Notes: generated by a model not told the origin, from the sequence alone. A DNA stretch of 64,000 bases from Paludibacteraceae bacterium (GCA_024405855.1 JAKSNZ010000005.1:1-64000); one strand, 5' to 3'. Numbered from the stretch's first letter, positions 54,715 to 63,977 are shown. Program-made: numbers and translations.

Positions 54715-55887
54715 ATGAACATTAGCGTAGGAATATATAGCAGGTCAGAAATTCCCGTAGAGTTTTACGGAGATTTCAGAGGCTCGGACGGTCATATTTA
54801 CAATGGCAGTTATAAAATTACAGAACCTTGTGTTTTTGAACCTATTACTTCCGATGCCCGTTTTGAACTTAAAGATGTTACAATAGGCATAAACTTTCAT
54901 TGGCAACGTAATGAGAATCAGTGTTTTAAGGGGTCTCTCAGTGTAGTGCGTGATGGCGGCTTGCTTGCTGCCATAAATGTGCTTGACATAGAGGATTATC
55001 TGTGCAGTGTCATCTCGTCAGAAATGAGTGCCGCCTCAATGGTTGAACTGTTAAAGGCTCATGCCATAATTTCAAGAAGTTGGGCAATGCGTAAGATTTT
55101 GGAGAGGAAAAAGTCAGGCAAGAGCACAGCAACTGATGTTTCTCAAGATTCTGACGGCAGACATATTGCATGGTATGGAGCGGAGCCGCACACCCTTTTT
55201 GACGTATGTGCCGATGACCATTGTCAAAGGTATCAGGGTTTTACCAGAGCATTGCAGCCGCAGGTCATTGAGGCAGTCAATGCCACAAAAGGAATGGTGC
55301 TTGCATATAATGGTGAAATTTGCGATTGCCGTTTTCACAAGTGCTGTGGAGGCATGACTGAACGCTATGATGTTTGTTGGGAGAACGTTGAAGTGCCTTA
55401 TCTTCAGCCGGTTAAAGATGAATATTGTGGCAGGGCTACATCAAGGGTTTTGGAACAGGTGCTAAATGATTATGATTTTGAAACAAAGGGGTATTACCGC
55501 TGGTCTGTGGAGTATTCTCAGGAGGAATTGTCAACAATAGTGAAAAACCGTTCCTCAATTGATTTTGGAATTGTTCAAGATTTAGTACCTTTGCATCGTG
55601 GTTATTCAGGAAGAATTGATGAATTAAAAATTGTGGGGACAAAGAGAACATTGACCATAGGTAAGGAACTTGAAATAAGGAAATGGTTGTCAAATTCACA
55701 TCTGTACAGTTCCGCTTTTGAAATTGAAAGAACTTCTGAAGGTGGTTTCAGGCTTGTTGGCAAAGGATGGGGGCATGGAGTAGGGTTATGTCAGATAGGT
55801 GCTGCGGTTATGGCATCGGAAGGGAAAAACTATAAGGAGATTCTGAATTTTTATTACACCGATACACAAATAATTAATATAAATTAA
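54715..55887 (+). CDS. SpoIID/LytB-domain protein without signal peptide
   Basis: 390 residues from ATG 54715; the TTG reading at 54679 lies upstream of the promoter box. SpoIID/LytB fold: VLDIEDYLCSVISSEMSAAS, the central CRFHKCCGGMTE, and the C-terminal GKGWGHGVGLCQIGAAVMA. SpoIID proteins are lytic transglycosylases acting on peptidoglycan glycan strands lacking stem peptides. The N-terminus (MNISVGIYSRSEIP) has no export signal, so the protein may act in the cytoplasm on imported muropeptides. A DUF3467 gene follows directly. Confidence 0.85.
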   Translation: MNISVGIYSRSEIPVEFYGDFRGSDGHIYNGSYKITEPCVFEPITSDARFELKDVTIGINFHWQRNENQCFKGSLSVVRDGGLLAAINVLDIEDYLCSVISSEMSAASMVELLKAHAIISRSWAMRKILERKKSGKSTATDVSQDSDGRHIAWYGAEPHTLFDVCADDHCQRYQGFTRALQPQVIEAVNATKGMVLAYNGEICDCRFHKCCGGMTERYDVCWENVEVPYLQPVKDEYCGRATSRVLEQVLNDYDFETKGYYRWSVEYSQEELSTIVKNRSSIDFGIVQDLVPLHRGYSGRIDELKIVGTKRTLTIGKELEIRKWLSNSHLYSSAFEIERTSEGGFRLVGKGWGHGVGLCQIGAAVMASEGKNYKEILNFYYTDTQIININ

Positions 55888-55888
55888 C

Positions 55889-56191
55889 ATGGAACAGAAA
55901 GAAAATCAGTTGAATATTGAGTTGCCACAAGATGTGGCGGACGGAGTATATGCTAATCTTGCAATTATTGCACACTCTCCAAGTGAGTTTATTCTTGATT
56001 TTGTGCGTGTGGTGCCAAACGCTCCAAAGGCAAAGGTAAAATCACGCATAATTATGACACCTGAACATGCCAAACGCTTGTTAAACGCATTGCAGGATAA
56101 CATAGGCAAATATGAACAACAATACGGACAAATAAAATTTCCTGAACGCTCAGTCTCTTTCCCAATGGGATTTGGCGGCGGTAAGGCATAA
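55889..56191 (+). CDS. DUF3467 protein
   Basis: 100 residues, single small domain. DGVYANLAIIAHSPSEFILDFVRV and RIIMTPEHAKRLLNALQDNI are the DUF3467 pattern, common in Bacteroidota. It may bind nucleic acid or protein; no function is established that I know. One base after the SpoIID gene and five before era. Confidence 0.8.
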   Translation: MEQKENQLNIELPQDVADGVYANLAIIAHSPSEFILDFVRVVPNAPKAKVKSRIIMTPEHAKRLLNALQDNIGKYEQQYGQIKFPERSVSFPMGFGGGKA

Positions 56192-56196
56192 AAGTC

Positions 56197-57087
56197 ATGC
56201 ATAAGGCAGGTTTTGTAAATATAATAGGTAATCCTAATGTAGGCAAATCAACCATAATGAATGCGTTGGTGGGGGAGCGTATTTCAATAATCACATCCAA
56301 ATCACAAACTACAAGGCATAGAATTATGGGAATTGTCAACGGAGATGATTTTCAAATTGTGTATTCTGACACACCTGGGGTGCTGAAACCCAACTACAGG
56401 TTGCAGGAGTCAATGTTGGAGGCATCGGAGTCCGCTCTTACAGATGCAGACATTCTGTTATATGTTACAGACACCGTTGAATCGTATGACAAGAACAAGG
56501 ATTTTTTAGAGAAGGCAAAAAACTCAGGCATTCCTACATTCTTGATAATAAATAAGATAGATTTGCTGTCTGACCAAAAGGCACTTGAAGACCTTGTGGA
56601 TAAATGGCATTCCATTTTGCCCGATGCCCGCATAGTGCCAGCCTGTGCAAAGGAAAAATTTGGTATTGACACTCTGCTGACACAAATAAAGGAGTTGCTT
56701 CCTGAAAATCCGCCGTATTTTGATAAAGATGCCCTTACAGACCGCCCTGCACGTTTCTTTGTAACGGAAATAATAAGGGAAAAGATTTTGGAATTATATG
56801 ATAAGGAGATTCCATATTCATCAGAAGTGGTTGTGGAGCGTTTCAAAGAAGAGCCTTCAATAATAAGAATAAACGCAGTGATTTTTGTGGAGCGTGAATC
56901 TCAAAAGGGTATAATAATAGGCAGAGCCGGCTCAATGCTAAAAAAGGTGGGTACAGCAGCCAGAAAAGATATAGAGGCGTTTTTTGAAAAAAAAGTGTTC
57001 CTTGAACTCTTTGTTCAAGTGGAGAAAGATTGGAGAAACAGAGACAAGCAGTTAAAGAACTTTGGCTATCAACTTAAACAAGAATAA
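56197..57087 (+). CDS. era: GTPase Era
   Basis: 296 residues. Binds the 3' end of 16S rRNA during small-subunit assembly. G-motifs GNPNVGKST, SDTPGVL and NKIDLL, followed by a C-terminal KH domain (GIIIGRAGSMLKKVGTAARKDIE). Upstream of der with an octad repeat between them. Confidence 0.96.
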   Translation: MHKAGFVNIIGNPNVGKSTIMNALVGERISIITSKSQTTRHRIMGIVNGDDFQIVYSDTPGVLKPNYRLQESMLEASESALTDADILLYVTDTVESYDKNKDFLEKAKNSGIPTFLIINKIDLLSDQKALEDLVDKWHSILPDARIVPACAKEKFGIDTLLTQIKELLPENPPYFDKDALTDRPARFFVTEIIREKILELYDKEIPYSSEVVVERFKEEPSIIRINAVIFVERESQKGIIIGRAGSMLKKVGTAARKDIEAFFEKKVFLELFVQVEKDWRNRDKQLKNFGYQLKQE

Positions 57088-57088
57088 T

Positions 57089-57120
57089 CAGTTCACCGAT
57101 TCACCGAATCACCGCATAAC
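57089..57120. repeat. Octad repeat array between era and der
   Basis: Four successive octads, CAGTTCAC CGATTCAC then CGAATCAC CGCATAAC, fill the 42-base gap almost completely. Confidence 0.7.
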
Positions 57121-57129
57121 CAATAATAT

Positions 57130-58446
57130 ATGAGTATAGTAGCAATAGTAGGTCGCCCAAATGTAGGTAAGTCAACACTTTTTAACAGACTTACAGAGAC
57201 AAGGCGTGCCATAGTAAGTGAGGAGGCAGGCACTACCCGTGACCGTCAATACGGCAAGGTGGAGTGGGGTAAAAAGGAGTTCTCTTTAATTGATACCGGC
57301 GGACTTGTTGCCGGCAGCGATGATGTTTTTGAAGAGGAAATCAACCGTCAGGTGAATCTTGCAATAAAGGAGGCAGACCTTATTCTGTTTATGGTTGATG
57401 TTCAGCAGGGCGTCACCCACCTTGACATGGAGGTTGCAAACATTCTGCGTAACTGCAAAAAGCCTGTAATGCTTATTGCCAACAAGACAGACAATAATGA
57501 ACTTCAGTATGACGCACCTGAATTTTATAAATTAGGTATCGGAGACCCAATGTGTATATCGTCTGCAAGCGGATTCGGTACAGGAGACTTGCTTGATGAA
57601 ATCATAAAACTTCTACCAGAAAACTCTGAACCTGAGATAGATACAAATATTCCAAGAGTTGCCATCGTGGGCAGACCAAATGCGGGAAAATCATCGTTGC
57701 TTAATGCCCTTATGGATGAAGACCGCAATATTGTTACCGATGTTGCAGGTACAACCCGTGACAGTATCTACACTCGATACACAAAATTTGGTAAGGATTT
57801 CTATTTGGTTGATACGGCAGGCATAAGAAAAAAGTCAAAGGTTACTGAAGATATTGAGTTCTACTCAGTTATGCGTGCAATTCGTACAATTGAAAACTCC
57901 GATGTCTGCATTTTGCTTATTGATGCCACCAGAGGCATTGAGGCACAGGACCAAAATATTTTCTCACTTATACAAAAGAACAAGAAGGGGCTTGTGGTAT
58001 GTGTAAACAAGTGGGATATTGCTGAAAACAAGGAGCAAAAGGCAATCACTCATTTTGAGGAAACTATTAGGGAAAGGTTTTCTCCGTTTACAGATTTCCC
58101 CATTATTTTTATATCGGCAACCACAAAACAGCGTATCTATAAGGCTATTGAAATGGCTATGCAGGTTTATGAAAGCAAAAAGGTACACATTGGTGCGGGT
58201 CAGTTGAATGATTTCTTTTTGCCGCTTATTGAAAATTATCCGCCACCTGCATGGAAAGGTAAATATGTAAAAATAAAGTATGTAACGCAACTTCCTGATA
58301 CATACAACCCTACATTTATTTTCTTTGCCAACTTGCCGCAATACATTAAGGAACCGTACAAGCGTTTTCTTGAAAACAAACTGCGTGAGAAGTGGAACTT
58401 TTCAGGCGTGCCTGTACAACTGTTCTTCAGGGCAAAAAACAAGTGA
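57130..58446 (+). CDS. der: GTPase Der (EngA)
   Basis: 438 residues with two tandem G-domains: [17 protein letters not shown] (about 8-160) and [17 protein letters not shown] (about 176-340). A C-terminal KH-like domain follows. Needed for 50S ribosome assembly. Stops directly against the convergent ABC ATPase gene with no gap. Confidence 0.97.
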   Translation: MSIVAIVGRPNVGKSTLFNRLTETRRAIVSEEAGTTRDRQYGKVEWGKKEFSLIDTGGLVAGSDDVFEEEINRQVNLAIKEADLILFMVDVQQGVTHLDMEVANILRNCKKPVMLIANKTDNNELQYDAPEFYKLGIGDPMCISSASGFGTGDLLDEIIKLLPENSEPEIDTNIPRVAIVGRPNAGKSSLLNALMDEDRNIVTDVAGTTRDSIYTRYTKFGKDFYLVDTAGIRKKSKVTEDIEFYSVMRAIRTIENSDVCILLIDATRGIEAQDQNIFSLIQKNKKGLVVCVNKWDIAENKEQKAITHFEETIRERFSPFTDFPIIFISATTKQRIYKAIEMAMQVYESKKVHIGAGQLNDFFLPLIENYPPPAWKGKYVKIKYVTQLPDTYNPTFIFFANLPQYIKEPYKRFLENKLREKWNFSGVPVQLFFRAKNK

Positions 58447-59097
58447 TTATATTATCAGCCCGTCCTTCATTGTTATGGTGCGGTCACTGATACTTGCTAT
58501 TGAGGCATCGTGGGTGACAACAAGAATAGTAAGCTTAAACTCATTCTTAAGATTTAGAAGAAGTTTGTTAAGTTCCTCTTTGTTTTGGGAGTCAAGGCTT
58601 CCTGATGGCTCGTCAGCCAATATAAGTTTTGGTTTGTTTATCAATGCTCTTGCAACTGCAACTCTCTGTTTCTCACCTCCGGAGAGTTGATTTGGCTTAT
58701 GGCTCAGGCGGTGGCTAAGCCCAAGATAATCAAGCAGTTCTTTTGCCTTTGCCTCTGCTTCTCCGCTCTTTCTGTGAGCAATCAACGCAGGAATTGTAAC
58801 ATTTTCCAATGCCGTAAATTCAGGCAAAAGTTGGTGGAATTGGAAAACAAAACCTATGTGTCGGCATCTGAAATCAGCAAGTGCGTTTGCACTTAGTTTG
58901 TTTATGTCAGTTCCGTCAATGACAATGTTTCCGCTGTCAGCCTTGTCTAAGGTACCTAAAATTTGTAGCAATGTGGTCTTTCCCGCACCGCTTGCTCCCA
59001 CAATGCTTACAAACTCCTCATTCTCAATATTAAGGTCTATGCCTTTCAGCACCTCAATCTCTCCAAAACTCTTCCTTATTCCTGTTGCAGTTATCAT
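58447..59097 (-). CDS. LolD/MacB-type ABC transporter ATPase
   Basis: 216 residues. Walker [10 protein letters not shown] near 34-42, Q-loop [16 protein letters not shown], signature [15 protein letters not shown], Walker [13 protein letters not shown]. The sequence fits the LolD/FtsE/MacB group, which drives lipoprotein release or export. No permease gene is adjacent, so its partner lies elsewhere. Confidence 0.87.
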   Translation of the reverse strand: MITATGIRKSFGEIEVLKGIDLNIENEEFVSIVGASGAGKTTLLQILGTLDKADSGNIVIDGTDINKLSANALADFRCRHIGFVFQFHQLLPEFTALENVTIPALIAHRKSGEAEAKAKELLDYLGLSHRLSHKPNQLSGGEKQRVAVARALINKPKLILADEPSGSLDSQNKEELNKLLLNLKNEFKLTILVVTHDASIASISDRTITMKDGLII

Positions 59098-59117
59098 AAT
59101 TTCATATTTTCATTCTG

Positions 59118-59125
59118 CAAATATA
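59118..59125 (-). promoter_or_regulatory. -7 box of lolD-like gene
   Basis: Minus-strand TATATTTG matches TAnnTTTG, 20 bases before the ATG at 59097. Confidence 0.5.
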
Positions 59126-59139
59126 GCAAAATTTTTGTT

Positions 59140-59147
59140 TATCTTTG
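59140..59147 (+). promoter_or_regulatory. -7 box of TPR gene
   Basis: TATCTTTG matches TAnnTTTG, 12 bases before ATG 59160. Confidence 0.5.
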
Positions 59148-59159
59148 CAAAAATTATTT

Positions 59160-59438
59160 ATGACCAAGGAATTAAAGAGCCATATTACATCTTTGCTTGA
59201 CAGAGGTAACGCCGATGCCGCAATAAAGGAGTTGGAGGCGTATGTGTCAGCATCGGGGAACGATGATGAGGCATACATGTTATTAGGCAATGCCTATAGA
59301 AAAAAGGAGAATTGGGAGGGTGCGTTGAACTCATATTCACGTGCCATTGAAATAAATCCTTCTTCTCCTGCAAAAGATGCCTACGATATGATTATTCAAA
59401 TCTTAAACTTCTACGATACAGACCGATATAACGTTTAA
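59160..59438 (+). CDS. Small TPR-repeat protein
   Basis: 92 residues from ATG 59160. The TTG reading at 59145 overlaps the promoter box. Tetratricopeptide helices: DDEAYMLLGNAYRKKENWEGALNSYSRAIEINP is one clear TPR unit, with a partial one before it. Protein-protein adaptor of unknown partner; no signal peptide. Confidence 0.75.
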   Translation: MTKELKSHITSLLDRGNADAAIKELEAYVSASGNDDEAYMLLGNAYRKKENWEGALNSYSRAIEINPSSPAKDAYDMIIQILNFYDTDRYNV

Positions 59439-59450
59439 CATACATTCAAA

Positions 59451-60683
59451 ATGAAAATAATCAGCTCTAAATCAGTTTTGCTAATGGCTGCATTGTCCGC
59501 CATGATGCTTGCTTTTGTGTCTTGTGAAAAAAATAAAGGTGGTAGTGATGAGCCGATTCCCATACAGTCAAATTTTACACCGACAGATACGGCATATATA
59601 GATTTGCCTGAGATTATTTCTGACATTACAATACTATCAAAGGAAACGGCGGAACTCATTCTTAACCTTATTGGAGTTGACTATCCACGAGTGATGTGGG
59701 TGTCAGGCACATATTCATCTATAGATGCGGACGGGAAACCTATTACATTATCAGGTAGCATAACATATCCTGTAAATGGTGATTTTAAGAGATACGTAGT
59801 GGTGTCACATTATACGGTGACATCTGATGCTGAGGCTCCGTCAAATCATTTTGCCATAGAGTCCATTCTCAGCTTTTTTGGTTATGCCGTTATAGAGCCT
59901 GATTATATTGGGTACGGTTCTACAAAGGATAAGATTCACCCATATTTAGTAATGGATTTGACAGCACGGAATCTATATGATATGTATGTGGCGGTTGTTC
60001 CTTATATGAATCAAAAAGGATTTAAACCTCAAAAGGATAATATATATGTGTTGGGCTATTCACAGGGTGGTAGCGGTGCTGCCGCACTTCAACGTCTTAT
60101 TGAAACCAAGCATACGCAGGATGTTACATTAGAATACTCTTTTTTAGGTGGAGGCATATATGACATAACCGCAATGTATAAAGGTTATGTAAAAAGTGAA
60201 TTTTTGGATTTCCCTTGTGGAGCCATTCTTTCCATGCAATCTATGATTGTGTACGGAAATTTGTCACTGAATATGAATGATATATTCCAACAACGTGTTG
60301 TAGATAATATAGACGAGTGGATAAATAGCAAGAAGTATAAAATTCAAGAGGTGAATGAATTAATAGGAACACAAAAAACAGCGGAAATATTTACTCAGGA
60401 AGGTATGGACTTGGAATCGGAGAAATCAAAACTGCTATGTGAGGCTTTAATGAAAAACTCAATTCTTTACACAGACTGGATTCCTAAAACGCCTACGTTT
60501 GTTATGCACTCAACAACAGATAACGTTGTCCTGTTTAGCGGAAATGCAGATGCCCTGCAACAGCATTGGGCAACTAATAACATTACATACGATTTTGATG
60601 AATATGGCACTCATTTTGCCACGGCACCCCTGTTCATCCTTAAAGCAATTGAAATAATGAAAAAGTTAGATGCTGAATACTAA
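59451..60683 (+). CDS. Lipase-like alpha/beta-hydrolase lipoprotein
   Basis: 410 residues. Lipoprotein signal with lipobox FVSC. Secretory-lipase-like hydrolase: PDYIGYG, nucleophile elbow GYSQGG, a late TPTFVMHSTTDNVV with the likely Asp, and YGTHFATAP with the likely His. Probable esterase or lipase on the outer-membrane or periplasmic side. Its stop overlaps the tcdA ATG (TAATG). Confidence 0.82.
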   Translation: MKIISSKSVLLMAALSAMMLAFVSCEKNKGGSDEPIPIQSNFTPTDTAYIDLPEIISDITILSKETAELILNLIGVDYPRVMWVSGTYSSIDADGKPITLSGSITYPVNGDFKRYVVVSHYTVTSDAEAPSNHFAIESILSFFGYAVIEPDYIGYGSTKDKIHPYLVMDLTARNLYDMYVAVVPYMNQKGFKPQKDNIYVLGYSQGGSGAAALQRLIETKHTQDVTLEYSFLGGGIYDITAMYKGYVKSEFLDFPCGAILSMQSMIVYGNLSLNMNDIFQQRVVDNIDEWINSKKYKIQEVNELIGTQKTAEIFTQEGMDLESEKSKLLCEALMKNSILYTDWIPKTPTFVMHSTTDNVVLFSGNADALQQHWATNNITYDFDEYGTHFATAPLFILKAIEIMKKLDAEY

Positions 60684-61402
60684 TGGATTTTACAGAACGT
60701 ACACAATTACTGATAGGAGAAGAGGGTGTCAGCAGGCTTTCTAATGCAAGAGTGCTTGTGGCTGGCACGGGAGGAGTTGGTGCATACGCCGCTGAAATGA
60801 TTTGTAGGGCTGGTGTAGGGCATATAACCCTTGTTGATTCTGACACTGTAAAGCCAAGTAACATAAACCGTCAGTTGCCTGCACTTCACAGTACAATAGG
60901 TGAATATAAGGTTGATTTATTGGCTGAAAGGTTCAAAGATATTAACCCCGATGCGGAAGTTGTAGCAATAAAGGAGTTTTTAGATGACACCAATTTGCAG
61001 CAGATAATGTCTGAAGGTTTTGATTATGTTATTGATGCCATAGATTCCATTACTCCAAAGATACACCTTATTGAATACTGCCTGAAAAATAAGGTCAAGA
61101 TAATATCTTCAATGGGTGCCGGTGGCAGATTAGACCCTTCAAAGGTGCAGGTTGCAGACATTTCAAAGACATACCAATGCTCACTTGCCAGAACAGTGCG
61201 TGAGCGTTTGAAAAAGGACGGCATAAGCAAAGGTCTTAAGGTTGTATTCAGTTCTGAACCCGTAAAAAAAGATTCCGTCATTGAGGTTAATGATGAAAAG
61301 TGCAAACGCTCCACCACAGGAACTATAAGCTATATTCCTGCGGTTTTTGGGTGCTATCTGGCATCGGAAGTAATCACTTATTTTTTGCAGAATAAAAAAT
61401 AG
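60683..61402 (+). CDS. tcdA: tRNA threonylcarbamoyladenosine dehydratase
   Basis: 239 residues of the ThiF/E1 superfamily. ATP loop GTGGVGAYAAEMICRAGVG near 29-47, SNINRQLPAL and DAIDSITPKIHLI. The sequence fits TcdA/CsdL, which cyclises t6A to ct6A in tRNA. Translationally coupled to the upstream lipase-like gene, although the functions look unrelated. Confidence 0.9.
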   Translation: MDFTERTQLLIGEEGVSRLSNARVLVAGTGGVGAYAAEMICRAGVGHITLVDSDTVKPSNINRQLPALHSTIGEYKVDLLAERFKDINPDAEVVAIKEFLDDTNLQQIMSEGFDYVIDAIDSITPKIHLIEYCLKNKVKIISSMGAGGRLDPSKVQVADISKTYQCSLARTVRERLKKDGISKGLKVVFSSEPVKKDSVIEVNDEKCKRSTTGTISYIPAVFGCYLASEVITYFLQNKK

Positions 61403-61406
61403 TTTG

Positions 61407-61414
61407 TAACTTTG
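61407..61414 (+). promoter_or_regulatory. -7 box of FISUMP lipoprotein gene
   Basis: TAACTTTG matches TAnnTTTG, 35 bases before ATG 61450. Confidence 0.5.
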
Positions 61415-61449
61415 TAACCAGATAATATAACTAATAATATTAATAAATT

Positions 61450-62133
61450 ATGAAAACAGTAAAATTTATTTTAGCAATGGCTACAGTGCTGATTGCACTG
61501 ACAGGCTGTGAGAAGAAAACCCCTGTAGAGCAGGAGTCTAAAGGTGAAGAGGAACAGAAAGTAACTACAGGTTATGCAGAAGTTAAAGCGGAGGCTGGCG
61601 TTCCTGAGAATAAGGTTAAGTGGATTCAGCTGTGGGCTGACGGACCTAAGTTTGCTGAATTCAATGTAGGAGCTACCGCTGTAGGAGAGTATGGTGGCTA
61701 CTATGCGTGGGGTGGCAGCCAGGATAAGGTAGATGACCACTACACAGGTTCAAAAAATATCCAAGGCGGTGACTTTGACACAGCAAAAAACTTGTGGGGC
61801 TCAAAATGGAAAATGCCAACAAAGAAAGACTTAGAAAATCTGATTAAAAACTGCAATACAGAGTGGACAACCAACTATAACAATACAGGTAAGGCTGGTA
61901 GAGTGTTTACGGGTAAGACTGAAGGCTACACAGGGAACTCTATCTTTATACCTGCTGCAGGGTTATGTATCTTTGGTACTATCAACGATGCAGGCAGTAA
62001 CGGTCAATGTTGGAGTGCTACTCCTAATGACAGTAGTACAGCCTATTACATAACAGTAAGTGAAGCAAAAACAGCTTCTTACTCTTTCAATCGTAGCAGA
62101 GGGTTCTCTGTTCGTGCAATTTTGGCAGAGTGA
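61450..62133 (+). CDS. FISUMP-type surface lipoprotein
   Basis: 227 residues. Lipoprotein signal with lipobox LTGC, then a Lys/Glu-rich linker. The main domain (about 45-227) has FNVGATAVGEYGGYYAWGG, SKWKMPTKKDLENLI, GNSIFIPAAG and NGQCWSATPN, a pattern typical of Bacteroidota FISUMP (Fibrobacter major paralogous) proteins. Likely surface-exposed; function unknown. Followed by a clear terminator. Confidence 0.75.
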   Translation: MKTVKFILAMATVLIALTGCEKKTPVEQESKGEEEQKVTTGYAEVKAEAGVPENKVKWIQLWADGPKFAEFNVGATAVGEYGGYYAWGGSQDKVDDHYTGSKNIQGGDFDTAKNLWGSKWKMPTKKDLENLIKNCNTEWTTNYNNTGKAGRVFTGKTEGYTGNSIFIPAAGLCIFGTINDAGSNGQCWSATPNDSSTAYYITVSEAKTASYSFNRSRGFSVRAILAE

Positions 62134-62180
62134 TATATTTTAGTTAACAGAGAGGCAATTCCTCCTATGTCATTGAATCA

Positions 62181-62223
62181 GCGGGTCAAGGTTTCATTGG
62201 AAACTTTGACCTGCTTGTTTTTA
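62181..62223 (+). terminator. Terminator of FISUMP lipoprotein gene
   Basis: GCGGGTCAAGGTTTC pairs with GAAACTTTGACCTGC across a four-base loop (two wobble positions), followed by TTGTTTTTA. A standard intrinsic terminator. Confidence 0.85.
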
Positions 62224-62296
62224 TATGCGTTCTAATATAATTAGTGCATAAATTAAAAAAATATAGTAGAAAGTATATAATTTAAGAAAATATTTG

Positions 62297-62304
62297 TATC
62301 TTTG
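62297..62304 (+). promoter_or_regulatory. -7 box of hipB-like operon
   Basis: TATCTTTG matches TAnnTTTG, 21 bases before the hipB-like ATG; it would be the site controlled by the HipB-like repressor. Confidence 0.55.
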
Positions 62305-62325
62305 CAGTTGATATAATATAAAACT

Positions 62326-62535
62326 ATGGTTAAAACTGCACTAACACAAACTATAAAGGGGTTGCGAAAGCAACATAATATGACACAGACAGACCTTGCT
62401 CTTAAGGCTGGAGTGGGTTTGTGCTTTGTAAGGGAATTAGAGCAGGGCAAGAATACGGTGCGTATGGATAAGGTGAACCAAGTGCTTAATCTGTTTGGTT
62501 ATGAACTATCCGCCACTAAAATTGATAACAAATGA
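62326..62535 (+). CDS. HipB-like HTH antitoxin/repressor
   Basis: 69 residues. Cro/C1-type HTH: IKGLRKQHNMTQTDLALKAGVGLCFVRELEQGK matches HipB. Expected to bind its own promoter and control the downstream kinase genes. Overlaps the HipS-like gene by four bases (ATGA). Confidence 0.88.
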   Translation: MVKTALTQTIKGLRKQHNMTQTDLALKAGVGLCFVRELEQGKNTVRMDKVNQVLNLFGYELSATKIDNK

Positions 62536-62864
62536 GGCAAGCCGCCATATATTACAAAGAGACATTTGCCGGTATTCTGAAAGAAGAGGATGACGGGTAT
62601 AGTTTTGAGTATGAAAAGGAGTACTTGTCAGACTCAAGTGCAATGCCCATAAGTCTTACATTACCATTGTCAGAGACCAAATATAGCAGTGCTGTGCTGT
62701 TTCCTTTCTTTGACGGTCTTATTCCAGAGGGTTGGTTATTGGAGATAGCCATAAAGAATACAGATATTTCAATACTTGACAGGATGTCATTGCTGTTACT
62801 ATGCTGTAAAGATTGCATCGGGGCTGTAAGTGTAAGACAAATAAATAATTCCAAAGATGAGTAA
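62532..62864 (+). CDS. HipS-like protein (HipA N-terminal subdomain)
   Basis: 110 residues corresponding to the small N-terminal subdomain of HipA as a separate gene: AIYYKETFAGILKEEDDGYSFEY, SLTLPLSETKYSS, LFPFFDGLIPEGWLLE and CIGAVSV. In HipBST systems this part (HipS) acts as the antitoxin for the separate kinase. Overlaps the kinase gene by eight bases. Confidence 0.85.
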   Translation: MRQAAIYYKETFAGILKEEDDGYSFEYEKEYLSDSSAMPISLTLPLSETKYSSAVLFPFFDGLIPEGWLLEIAIKNTDISILDRMSLLLLCCKDCIGAVSVRQINNSKDE

Positions 62865-63783
62865 ATGTTTGTTTTGCTATAAGGAATTAGAGAACGGAGA
62901 ACAAGATTTTCACAAATCGTGTGCCAAGAAGTTTTTTGGAAGTTCCGTTGTGCCATCTTTGGACTACACTAAAGATGATATGGATGCTTTGGCACTCAGC
63001 ATTATAAAATCACAAACCACACTTACCGGAGTGCAACCAAAACTTTCATTGCATCTGAATACTTTAGACGGAACCAAGAAACTTACAATAGTGGGGCTTT
63101 GGGGAGACTATATTTTCAAACCTCAATCAGAACATTATGCACAACTGCCTGAAATAGAGGATTTGACAATGCATCTTGCAGAGAGTGTCAAGATTCAGAC
63201 TGTGCCACACTCACTAATTAGAATGAAAGATGGAGCGTTAGGGTACATAACAAAGAGGATTGACAGGGATAATTCAGGTAAAATTGCTATGGAGGATTTC
63301 TGCCAACTTACAGAGCGTCAGACAGAATACAAATATAGGAGTTCGTATGAGCAGATAGGCAAGGCTATTGAGAGATATTCTGCCCAACCTAATCTTGATA
63401 AGGTGAATTTTTTTGAGACGGTATTGTTCTCCTTTATCACCGGGAACAACGATATGCATCTTAAGAACTTCTCTTTATATAGTACAAACGAGAAGGATTT
63501 TATGCTTACTCCTGCATACGATTTACTTAATGCCGCAATAATAAATCCAGCCGATAAAGAGGAGATGGCACTGACTGTCAATGGTAAAAAAAGCAGATTA
63601 AAAAAACAGGATTTTATTGTTTTTGCAAGTAACTTGGGAATTTCAACTAAAATTGCTGAAAATATAATGAATAAGATGCTTAATGCTGTTCCTAAGTGGA
63701 AAACTATGATAGAAGATTCTTTTTTGAGCGAAGAACTTAAGTTGGCATATATTCAATTGATTGAGGAACGGATAAAAAAATAA
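62857..63783 (+). CDS. HipT-like Ser/Thr kinase toxin
   Basis: 308 residues. HipA-family kinase core without the N-terminal subdomain. A Cys/His zinc-ribbon-like start (CLFCYKELENGEQDFHKSC, residues 4-22) precedes it. Gly-rich ATP loop TTLTGVQPKLSL near 54-65, catalytic GNNDMHLKNF near 197-206, metal-binding PAYDLLN near 220. HipT kinases phosphorylate an aminoacyl-tRNA synthetase (TrpS in E. coli); the target here is unknown. Confidence 0.87.
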   Translation: MSKCLFCYKELENGEQDFHKSCAKKFFGSSVVPSLDYTKDDMDALALSIIKSQTTLTGVQPKLSLHLNTLDGTKKLTIVGLWGDYIFKPQSEHYAQLPEIEDLTMHLAESVKIQTVPHSLIRMKDGALGYITKRIDRDNSGKIAMEDFCQLTERQTEYKYRSSYEQIGKAIERYSAQPNLDKVNFFETVLFSFITGNNDMHLKNFSLYSTNEKDFMLTPAYDLLNAAIINPADKEEMALTVNGKKSRLKKQDFIVFASNLGISTKIAENIMNKMLNAVPKWKTMIEDSFLSEELKLAYIQLIEERIKK

Positions 63784-63799
63784 TTCATACATTTACTAC

Positions 63800-63938
63800 C
63801 TTTACTCGCACCTTACAGGTGCTCGTGAAGATTCCAACTGCGTTGTATGTAACTTTACTCGCACCTTACAGGTGTTCGTGAAGATTCCAACTGCGTTGTA
63901 TGTAACTTTACTCGCACCCTGCGGGTGCTCGTGAAGAT
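63800..63938. repeat. Three 53-bp tandem repeats with hairpins
   Basis: Units begin at 63800, 63853 and 63906; the third diverges after 63938. Each contains a hairpin: GCACCT-TAC-AGGTGC, then GCACCT-TAC-AGGTGT with a G-T pair, then GCACCC-TGC-GGGTGC with both sides changed. The covariation supports a selected RNA or DNA structure. It follows the hipT-like gene by 16 bases. Confidence 0.85.
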
Positions 63939-63958
63939 AGGATGCATTATGACAGAAC

Positions 63959-63977
63959 CAAAAATGTTCCATTTTTG
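63959..63977. repeat. Short inverted repeat at window end
   Basis: CAAAAATG (63959-63966) and CATTTTTG (63970-63977) with a three-base loop. Could be an AT-rich terminator; no other feature was found in the last 60 bases. Confidence 0.35.

Noticed and set aside
58447-59097. LolD-type ATPase as part of the LolA-like/ketosynthase system
   Set aside because: It lies 31 kb away with its own promoter and no permease; linkage is unsupported.
63800-63938. Possible CRISPR array
   Set aside because: The 53-bp units are continuous and near-identical along their whole length, with no variable spacers, only three copies and no cas genes.
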